Source: a virus. From it: a stretch of 53,775 nucleotides of DNA. The notes under the pieces are model-generated. The model was not told the origin of the DNA. It saw only the letters and a list, made by a program, of their open reading frames with translations, and ran no database searches. Shown piece after piece: positions 38,473 to 45,900 of this stretch (position 1 is its first letter; each line of letters begins with the position of its first letter). Location: IMG/VR virus record IMGVR_UViG_3300024975_000025, positions 1-53,775 of that record, one strand, 5' to 3'. The position numbers and the translations under genes were made by a program.

Positions 38473-39605
38473 TCGTCGTTGGCGGCTGGCCTGGTCGAAA
38501 CGTCGTCGGGCTGAATGGCGCGTTCGGCGTTCGCCCTGCGGCGTTCAGCACTGGCGGCGGGAATCCGAACCCCCTCGCCAACGACGTTGATGCCGGCGAC
38601 TCCACCACGGAATTCGTTCTGGCGGTCACTGGGCTGCCGGCATCCGGTGTCGTCACGCTGGACGACTACGGCGGCTTCAGCCACGCGGGCGCGGCTGATG
38701 GGACCTACACCACATCGGCGACGCTCTACACATGGGCGCAGGGCGGGCCAATCACACAGCACGCCGCCACGGAGTCGATCGTCACCACGTTCGGCAGTTC
38801 AGCGCCGTTCGCCCTCTCGCTGGCCGGCCTTGCAAGCACGCTGGCCATCGGCGCGCCAACGTTCACCTTCTCCTCGCCGGTGAACTTCGCCGTGTCTCTC
38901 GCCGGGCTGGCAAGCACCGCAGCCATTGGTGCTCCTACCGTCACTCGCATTGCCGACTTCTCGGTTTCCATTGGCGGTCTTGCCAGCACCATGGCGCTCG
39001 GGTCTCCGGCGTTCGACTTCAGCGCTCCAGCAACCTTCAGCGTTTCGCTATCGGGGCTCGCATCTGGACTCCGAATCGGCGCGCCGACGGCTACATTCGA
39101 ATGGGACGGATCTATGCTGATCGTTGAAGACGGCACGGGCCTCCCTGATGCTGAGTCCTATGCCAGAGTGGCCGAAGCGGACGCGTACCACGCTGCGCGC
39201 GGTGGCGTTGCCTGGGCTGCGCTCAACGTGACCGACAAGGAAATCAAGCTGCGCCTGGCCACCGACTACATGCGGCAGCGCTTCGGCGGGCGGTGGAAGG
39301 GCTACCGACTCACCGAGGTCCAGGCGCTTGACTGGCCTCGCTATGGCGTCGTCGCCGATCGCGTGGCGCTGGCCTCGGATTCGGTTCCGATCCAGGTCCG
39401 CCGCGCGTGCTGCGAGCTCGCGCTCAAGGCCGTCACGCAGGCCCTGACGGTTGACGAGGCGGCGCAGGTCAAGAGTAAGCAGGTCGGGCCGATCTCGGTC
39501 TCTTACGCCGATGGAGCGCGCCAGAACATGCGGTTCGCAGCCGTCGAGAACATGCTGTCGCAGCTGCTTTCCAGCGGGTCCGGCATCAAGCTGGTTCGGG
39601 CCTGA
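38469..39605 (+). CDS. Four-repeat decoration module fused to a head-tail adaptor
   Basis: A 378-residue apparent fusion. Residues 1-108 are strand-rich; residues 113-207 carry four repeats of ~24-26 residues (FALSLAGLASTLAIGAPT, FAVSLAGLASTAAIGAPT, FSVSIGGLASTMALGSPA, FSVSLSGLASGLRIGAPT). From Met216 the sequence is a DnaT-like/gp6-like adaptor (LIVEDGTGLPDAESYARVAE, WAALNVTDKEIKLRLATDYM, RWKGYR, ALDWPR). The adaptor normally stands alone. An internal ATG at 39114 could also give the adaptor by itself. Confidence 0.7.
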   Translation: MIVVGGWPGRNVVGLNGAFGVRPAAFSTGGGNPNPLANDVDAGDSTTEFVLAVTGLPASGVVTLDDYGGFSHAGAADGTYTTSATLYTWAQGGPITQHAATESIVTTFGSSAPFALSLAGLASTLAIGAPTFTFSSPVNFAVSLAGLASTAAIGAPTVTRIADFSVSIGGLASTMALGSPAFDFSAPATFSVSLSGLASGLRIGAPTATFEWDGSMLIVEDGTGLPDAESYARVAEADAYHAARGGVAWAALNVTDKEIKLRLATDYMRQRFGGRWKGYRLTEVQALDWPRYGVVADRVALASDSVPIQVRRACCELALKAVTQALTVDEAAQVKSKQVGPISVSYADGARQNMRFAAVENMLSQLLSSGSGIKLVRA

Positions 39606-39970
39606 TGTCAGGCTTCTACGATGACATGGCCGCTACGGCGGCCGAGATGCTCGCCGAGTTCGGGCGGCCGGTCACGGTGACGCGCGAGACGCCCGGTGGC
39701 TACGACCCTTCCACCGGCACAACGACATCCGGCACCGTCCAGACCTGGGAACCCGCAGGCGTCAAGCTGGACTACACCCAGCGCGAGATTGACGGCACGT
39801 TGATCAAGTCCGGCGACCAACGCGTCTACATGAGCGCCGAGGCCGGGCTCGACCCGCAGACCGGCGACGCCGTGACGCTGGGCTCCGAGGTGTGGCGCGT
39901 CGTCACCTCCCGCACGCTGGCTCCGGCCGGCATCGCTGTCCTTCTCGACGTGCAGGTCCGCCGTGGGTAG
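39605..39970 (+). CDS. Head-tail connector (head closure) protein
   Basis: A 121-residue protein. GRPVTVTRETPGGYDPSTGT and RVYMSAEAGLDPQTGDAVTLG with WRVVTSRTLAPAG is the pattern of siphophage head closure or stopper proteins. Position after the adaptor and before the tail completion gene agrees. Shares one base with the upstream gene. Confidence 0.65.
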   Translation: MSGFYDDMAATAAEMLAEFGRPVTVTRETPGGYDPSTGTTTSGTVQTWEPAGVKLDYTQREIDGTLIKSGDQRVYMSAEAGLDPQTGDAVTLGSEVWRVVTSRTLAPAGIAVLLDVQVRRG

Positions 39971-40361
39971 CTTCGCAGACCAGCTCCAGGCTTTCGCCGA
40001 CAAGACGAAGGTCAAGATGGAGACCGTCGTGAGAAAGGCCGCTCTGGACCTGCAGGGCGGCGTCGTGCTGCGCTCTCCAGTGGACACCGGCCGCTTTGTG
40101 TCGAACTGGATGGTCGGCATTGGCACCCAGAACCGAGACACGGTGGCCGCCGAGGACAAGACAGGGGGCGTTTCGCTCGCGCGCGTTGAGCCGGCGCTCG
40201 CGAACTGGGAGCCCGGGCAGGCAATCATCCTGAGCAACTCGCTGCCGTATGCGTATCGCCTTGAGTACGGCTGGTCGAAGCAGGCGGTTGGAGGGATGGT
40301 CAGGTTGACGGTCCAGGACTGGCGCGACTACGTGTCCAAGGCCGTCGCGGAGACGAAATGA
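39963..40361 (+). CDS. Tail completion protein (gp10-like), GTG start
   Basis: A 132-residue protein. SPVDTGRFVSNWMVGIG (about 38-54) and YAYRLEYGWSKQAVGGMVRLT (about 96-116) are the HK97-gp10-type tail completion blocks. Start GTG overlaps the upstream stop region. It helps join the tail to the head. Confidence 0.75.
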   Translation: MGSFADQLQAFADKTKVKMETVVRKAALDLQGGVVLRSPVDTGRFVSNWMVGIGTQNRDTVAAEDKTGGVSLARVEPALANWEPGQAIILSNSLPYAYRLEYGWSKQAVGGMVRLTVQDWRDYVSKAVAETK

Positions 40362-40759
40362 GCATCACGACGATCTGCGCCTTGCTCGAGCAGCAGCTGC
40401 AGGCCCTGAACCCGCAGCTGCCCACCGCATTCGAGAACGTCGAGTTCACACCGCAGGCCACGACCTACCAGCGGGTGAACCACCTCATCAACACGCCGCG
40501 CGACCTGGCCGTCACGCTGGACATCCTGGAGTGGCGCGGCATCTTTCAGGTGATGGTCTGCGCGCCGCTCGGCAAGGGCCGCGGCGAAGCGCAAGCCCGC
40601 GCCCAGGCCATCGCCGACCACTTCGAGCCACCGCAAAACATCAGCGGTTCCGGCGTTCGCATTGACCTCCTGAAGACACCCGCCATCGCATCCGGCTTCA
40701 AGTCCGACGACCGCTGGTGCGTCCCCGTCTCCATCAGCTGGAGCGCGTTCAAGACATGA
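40358..40759 (+). CDS. Tail terminator-like protein
   Basis: A 133-residue protein. FENVEFTPQATTYQRVNHLI and FQVMVCAPLGKGRGEAQARA are typical of DUF4128/tail terminator proteins that cap the tail tube. Overlaps both neighbours by four bases. Confidence 0.7.
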   Translation: MSITTICALLEQQLQALNPQLPTAFENVEFTPQATTYQRVNHLINTPRDLAVTLDILEWRGIFQVMVCAPLGKGRGEAQARAQAIADHFEPPQNISGSGVRIDLLKTPAIASGFKSDDRWCVPVSISWSAFKT

Positions 40760-40860
40760 CCCCATCCACCATCGAACTGCACACGACGCTGATCCGCATG
40801 CTCAAGGGCTGCATCAGCGCCTGGGAGCGCTGGCTCGACCAGCAGCGCACCAAGCAGTAG
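40756..40860 (+). CDS. 34-residue conserved phage peptide
   Basis: A short frame encoding TPSTIELHTTLIRMLKGCIS and a WERWL end, preceded by an ATGA overlap. The segment RMLKGCISAWERWL recurs in related phages next to tail genes. Function unknown. Confidence 0.55.
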   Translation: MTPSTIELHTTLIRMLKGCISAWERWLDQQRTKQ

Positions 40861-40933
40861 ACACCACTCACCCTGCCTCGCAGGCCTGCCTCTCCCGCCA
40901 GGGACTCGCAGCCATGACGCCTCGCAGAAATCG

Positions 40934-40953
40934 GCCCCGACAGGGGCTCTTTT
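40934..40953 (+). terminator. Short hairpin before the tail tube gene
   Basis: GCCCC-GACA-GGGGC followed by TCTTTT. Weak five-base stem; it may only attenuate. Confidence 0.55.
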
Positions 40954-40972
40954 CATCGCGAAAGGCCCACCC

Positions 40973-41620
40973 ATGGCTCAAGTACCCACCGGCACGCTGT
41001 TCTTCATCGCGTCCGCCTACGCCACCTCCAAGAACACCACCATCGTCACCAATGCAAGCGAGGCCGTCGTTACGTGTGCCGGGCACGGCTACAGCAATGG
41101 CGACATCGTCGAGGTCACGTCCGGCTGGGGCCGGCTGAACCTGCGTGTGTTCCGCATCAAGTCCGTGGCCACCGACACCTTCGTCCTGGAGGGCGCGGAC
41201 ACGACCAGCACGAACTACTTCCCGGCCGGCAATGGCATCGGGTCTGTTCGCAAGATCAGCACCTTCCAGCAGATCACCGGCGTCATGAGCCCGTCCTCCA
41301 GCGGCGGCGACCCGAAGACGGTGAACTACAAGTTCGTCGAGTCCGACGTCGAGTACTCCATCAATGACGGCTTCGCCGCCACGGGCTACTCGATGAACAT
41401 CGACGCCGACCAGATCGGCAGCGCGGGCTACACGGCTCTGCGCACGCTGACCGACGTGCAGACGAACACCTGCTTGAAGATGCAGACGCGCTCCGGCTCG
41501 CTGATCTTCCAGCCCTGCACGGTGGCGCTGAACGAGGCCGTGCAGCTGCAAGACGGCCAGATCAACGTGGTGAAGGTCGCCTTCAACGGCAACAACCGCC
41601 TGACGCGCTACGCCTCCTGA
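40973..41620 (+). CDS. Major tail tube protein
   Basis: A 215-residue strand-rich protein. VPTGTLFFIASAYATSKNTT at the start and FRIKSVATDTFVLEGADT agree with tail tube proteins of siphophages; abundant Thr, Ser and Val. Placed between tail terminator and tail chaperone genes, the standard order. High expression is expected. Confidence 0.72.
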   Translation: MAQVPTGTLFFIASAYATSKNTTIVTNASEAVVTCAGHGYSNGDIVEVTSGWGRLNLRVFRIKSVATDTFVLEGADTTSTNYFPAGNGIGSVRKISTFQQITGVMSPSSSGGDPKTVNYKFVESDVEYSINDGFAATGYSMNIDADQIGSAGYTALRTLTDVQTNTCLKMQTRSGSLIFQPCTVALNEAVQLQDGQINVVKVAFNGNNRLTRYAS

Positions 41621-41729
41621 TCCCCGGGCCTGATGGCCCACCCCTAGCACCGACCCGGCTGGGTTCTTCCATTCGCGTGGAAGGCCCGGCTGGGCACGGG
41701 CATTTCATCTCCACGCGAAAGACCACTCC

Positions 41730-42041
41730 ATGGCAAAGATCAAGCTCACCGCATCCCCGACCTTCAAGGCAAAGGTCAGCATCCCCATCCCTGGCAACCG
41801 GCCCGCTGATGTCGAGTTCGTCTTCAAGGGGCGCACGAAGGAAGCCTTCAAGGATTTCATCGACAACATCAGGGACCGCAAGGACCTTGAAGTGATCATG
41901 GACTGCGTTACCGGCTGGGAACTTGATGACCCGTTCGGCGTTGATACGGTGGAGCAGTTGATCAACAACTACATCGGCGCTTCCGCATCCATCATCGAGA
42001 CCTACATCAAGGAGCTGACTGCCGCACGCTTGGGAAACTAG
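41730..42041 (+). CDS. Tail assembly chaperone, zero-frame product
   Basis: A 103-residue chaperone (lambda G analogue). ADVEFVFKGRTKEAFKDFID (about 26-45) and ELDDPFGVDTVEQLINNYIG are typical. It ends in ARLGN at TAG, directly after a GGGAAAC heptamer. Part of ribosomes should slip -1 here to make a longer form. These proteins coat the tape measure before tube polymerisation and leave the virion. Confidence 0.82.
   Translation: MAKIKLTASPTFKAKVSIPIPGNRPADVEFVFKGRTKEAFKDFIDNIRDRKDLEVIMDCVTGWELDDPFGVDTVEQLINNYIGASASIIETYIKELTAARLGN
42032..42038 (+). other. GGGAAAC -1 ribosomal slippery site
   Basis: The zero-frame codons are GGA AAC TAG with a preceding G, so the heptamer is G-GGA-AAC, canonical X-XXY-YYZ. 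Slippage gives GGG AAA and then CTA GAG GCG, which stays open to 42343. The zero-frame stop follows the heptamer directly. Confidence 0.85.
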
Positions 42042-42343
42042 AGGCGGCCGCCTCGGCAATCTACGAACCGCCCCCAGAGGTCGCCGAGGGATTCGCGGCC
42101 GAGGACTACGAAGTCGAGCCGGTGGAGCTTTGGGAAGAGAACGTCCAGTCCTTCAACTTCTTCGCTGATGTATGCGCCACCCAATGGCGGGTCGGCATGA
42201 GCGGATACACGGGGTTGGACTACACGGCCGTTCTTGCGTGCATACGTCAACTTCGACTGCCGCGCAATCAGGCGGAGATCATGTTCGATGACGTGCGCTT
42301 GATGGAACGCGCTGCCCTGAAGGCGATGAACAAGAAGACCTAG
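42038..42343 (+). CDS. Tail assembly chaperone, frameshift extension (DUF1799-like)
   Basis: The -1 frame continues as LEAAASAIYEPPPEVAEGF and then ELWEENVQSFNFFADVCATQ and YTGLDYTAVLACIRQLRL, the DUF1799/lambda-T-like part. The fusion (about 204 residues) is the G-T analogue. A separate product from GTG at 42122 is less likely, because the intervening stretch is open and coding-like in the -1 frame. Confidence 0.8.
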   Translation, partial: LEAAASAIYEPPPEVAEGFAAEDYEVEPVELWEENVQSFNFFADVCATQWRVGMSGYTGLDYTAVLACIRQLRLPRNQAEIMFDDVRLMERAALKAMNKKT

Positions 42344-42367
42344 CCGGCGCAGACCGGCGCCCCAACC

Positions 42368-42389
42368 AGCCCGCCGCGCGCGGGCTTTG
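42368..42389 (+). terminator. Hairpin ahead of the Rha-type gene
   Basis: AGCCCGC / GCGGGCT stem, five-base loop, short T-run. Together with 42947-42968 it encloses the Rha-type gene. Confidence 0.6.
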
Positions 42390-42409
42390 TCGTTTCCGAA
42401 AGGCAAATC

Positions 42410-42925
42410 ATGGAATCCATTACCGACCTGACCGTGTTCATCGCCAAGCAGGGGGATGAACTGGTCACTGACTCACGGGCCGTCGCTATCGCGTTCGGCA
42501 AGCGGCACGCGGACGTGCTCCGCAGCATCGAACGAATGGCCCGCTCAGTGGAGCCTGTGGTGTTCGATCACTACCGGCGCAATTTTGCGCTCGTTGACTA
42601 CGCCGACAACAAAGGCCAGAAGCGCCCCATGTACCGCATGACTGCCGACGGCCTATCCGAGCTGGCCATGAGCTTCACTGGTGACAAGGCCCGTGTCGTG
42701 CGCATTCGCTTCATCGCAGCTTTCCGCGAGGTGTCGCGCCGACTGGAAGCCGCAGAGCGCTCCATCCTGGATCTGCTGCACCAGCATGACCGCCGCGCCG
42801 CCGTCTCCGAGACCAAGGGCCGCATCGGCTCAAAGCTGATGAATGAGCGCCGCAAGGAAAAGCCGCTGCTGGCTGATGAGTTCGGCCGCCTGGCCGGCCT
42901 GGCTCAGCCCTCGCTCCTGAACTGA
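42410..42925 (+). CDS. Rha-family regulator/antirepressor inserted in the tail genes
   Basis: A 171-residue protein. The Rha block covers residues ~5-105: DLTVFIAKQGDELVTDSRAV, FGKRHADVLRSIERM, FALVDYADNKGQKRPMYRMT and ADGLSELAMSFTGDKA, key of the Rha/antirepressor family. A helical C-terminus follows. Antirepressors of this kind bind or bypass phage repressors. It is out of place between tail chaperone and tape measure, and flanked by two hairpins, as in a moron. Confidence 0.82.
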   Translation: MESITDLTVFIAKQGDELVTDSRAVAIAFGKRHADVLRSIERMARSVEPVVFDHYRRNFALVDYADNKGQKRPMYRMTADGLSELAMSFTGDKARVVRIRFIAAFREVSRRLEAAERSILDLLHQHDRRAAVSETKGRIGSKLMNERRKEKPLLADEFGRLAGLAQPSLLN

Positions 42926-42946
42926 TTCCACGTTGCCTTTCGTGGC

Positions 42947-42968
42947 GCCCGCTTCGGCGGGCTTTTTT
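42947..42968 (+). terminator. Terminator after the Rha-type gene
   Basis: GCCCGC-TTCG-GCGGGC stem with TTTTTT. Strong. The tape measure gene begins 15 bases later, so some read-through or a new promoter is required. Confidence 0.85.
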
Positions 42969-42982
42969 ATGTCTGGACTCCT

Positions 42983-45900
42983 ATGGCCGATGAAATCGCT
43001 GGCGTAGGCATACGCATTGACACGGATGACGTGTCCAAGGGGATCACATCCCTTGAAGCGTTCGCCTCCCAAGGCCCGAAGGTCGAGAAGTCGCTGCAAG
43101 GCGTCGAGACGTCTGCTTCTAAGACGGGGAAGACGCTCGCCTCGCTGGGCGGTGGCGGTGGGTCTGGCGCAGAAGCCGCGCTCAACAAGGTCGCCAAGGC
43201 AAGTGCCGAGGCCTCAAAGGGAGTTGAGAAGATCGGCGTGAGTGCCGGGCAGACCGCTCAAGCGCTGCGCCAGCTGCCTGCCCAGGTGCAGGACTTCCTG
43301 ATCCAGCTTCAGGGCGGACAGAGCTTCCTGACGGCATTCTCGCAGCAGGGTTCGCAGATCGCGACGTCGTTCGGAGGTGTTGGAAATGCCGTTCGGTCTG
43401 TGGGTGCTCTCATCTCTCCATTGGCGGCCGGCATCGCGTCCCTCGCTGCCGCAGGAGGAGTGCTTGCGCTAGCCTACAACCAAGGTGCAAACGAAGCGCA
43501 AGCGTTCGGCCGCGCGCTGATCCTGAGTGGGAATGCTGTCGGATCGACTTCCGCGCAGCTCACCGAAATGGCGCGCGCGCAGTCGCTGGTAATCGGCACT
43601 CAAGGCCAGGCCGCTGAGGCTCTGGCGAAGCTTGCATCAACAGGACAGGTTGCGGCTGCCAGCCTGCAAGCGGCCGCCGAGGCGAGCGTGCGGTTCGCGC
43701 GGGTCGGCGGAGACATTGACGATCTCGTCAAGAAGTTCTCAGCCATCGGGAAAGACCCGCTCAAGGCGGTCATTGCCATCAATGAGGCGGAGAACTTCCT
43801 CACTGAGTCTGTCTACAAGCAGGTCAAGGCGCTGACGGAACGCGGGCAAATACTTGAGGCGGCTACCGTTGCTCAGCAGGCCTATGCCGCCGCAGTGAAC
43901 GGCCGCTCGCAGCAACTTGAGCAGAACCTGGGAGCAATCGAGCGCGCATGGATGAACATCAAGGATGCTGCGAAGCTGGCGTGGGATGCGATGCTGGACA
44001 TCGGACGCCAGCAAACGACAGCCAACCTTGATCGAGAGATTGCGCTTCTCCAGCGCCGGCAGCAGATCCTGTCTACTGGCAATGCCGCCCAGAAGACAGA
44101 AGCGGTCCTCATAGGAGAGCGTGTCGCAGCCCTTCAGAAGCAGCGCGCCGAACTTGCAGAGATCGAGCGCGAGCAAAGGCGCTATGCCGACAGGCAGGCA
44201 GAGTCCGCCCGCACCGTCAAAGCGTCAATCCAGGCCGACGAGGACAAGAAGAAGGCCATCAAGAGCCTGGCTGACGAGTTCGCTGCGCAGCGAGACGCTG
44301 CCAAGGTCTGGGCAGATTCATTCCTCGACTTCACAAAGATCCAACGCGAGGCCGAGGCCTCGACGCTCGGTCTTTCAAAGGGGCAAGCTCGCCTGCTTGA
44401 GTACCTGCAGAGCACCGGCTATTCCAACGCCAGCGAAGAGATGCGCCAACTGGCGCTGAACCAGGCCTATGGAGCGATCGCGGCAGAGAAGGCGGCTGAA
44501 GCGCAGAAAGAGCTGTCCAAGGCCCATGACGACTACATCAAGAGTCTGACCCAGTCTGCAGATTCCGTCCTCAAGCAGGTTCAAGCACTGGAGGATGAGG
44601 CTGATGCCGCAGCTATCGCTGCCACTGGCGAACTCAGCTTGGCGCAAGCCATCCACCAAGTTGCAATCGCCCGCCTTCTCGATCAGAAGAACGCGGCAGG
44701 CGACGACGACAAGGCTATTGCTGCGATCGAGCGAGAGATTGAGGGACGGCAAAGGCTGATCTCCCTCATTGGCGGCCAGGAGATGCGCAAGGCTGCCGAA
44801 GAGGCCAGCAAGGAGCTGGACAGGTTCCTTGATCCCACCCATGCAGATAGCTTCGGTGAGGCGCTCACCCGGGCTTTTGATGGGGCAGGTAATGCCCTCG
44901 CGAAACTCAGCAACAGCCTGCAGTCCTACGCCCAGCAGCAGAAGCGGCTGAGCGAGACGCAAGCGAACATCGACGTTGAGAGCAACCCAGCGAAGAAGCT
45001 GCGCGCGCAGCTGAAGCTCAACGAAGAGTCGCAGCGAGCCAGCCTAAATTTGTATGCCGGTATGGCTGGTGCGGCCAAGGGGTTCTTCAACGAAGGAACC
45101 CGCGGCTACAAGGCCCTGGAAGCCGCCGAGACTGCGTTCCGTCTGGTGCAGCTGGCCAGCGATCTGCAGAAGGGCCTCAGCGCCGCCGCGGTCGGCATTG
45201 CGACGCAGGCCCAGGGCGAACCCTACTCTGCCTGGGCTCGAATGGCCGCGATGGCTGCCGCGATGGCGGGGCTCGGGTTTGCTGTGACTGGCGGATTCGG
45301 CGGTGGCCCCACTTCTGGCGGCGACGGCGGCAAGCAGGCCACTGGAACCGGGACCGTCCTCGGCGATGCCGCAGCCAAGAGCGAGTCGATCTCCAAGTCC
45401 ATCGACCGCCTGGCCGAGACGTCCAAGCTGCAGCTCACGACCCAAAGCGGGATGCTCGCGGCGCTGCGGAACATAGAGAACAGCATCTCAGGCGTTGCTG
45501 GACTGATTGTTCGGTCGAACTCAGGCGATCTGACCTCCGGGAACAGCTTCGGCATCTCTACTGGGACCAAGGTCAGCAACCTGATTGCCAACCCGTCGAC
45601 TGGTGGTGGCGTATTCGGCGGGCTTGGCTATGTCGCTGACAAGTTGCTCACCGGCGGCAAGCTCACGGCCGCACTGTTCGGCAACAAGACATCAATCACC
45701 GGCACCGGCCTGAGCCTGCCACAGCAGACGCTGGCCCAGGCCATGGTGAACAGTCAGCTCCAGCAGTACGTCGACACCTACACGAGCAAGAAGTTCCTTG
45801 GCATCACGTACAGCACCTCGTCCGGCTCGCAGTACCAGGCCGCTGACGCGCAGCTCGCGCAGCAGTTCACGACGATCTTCAAGAGCTTCTATGACGGCGT

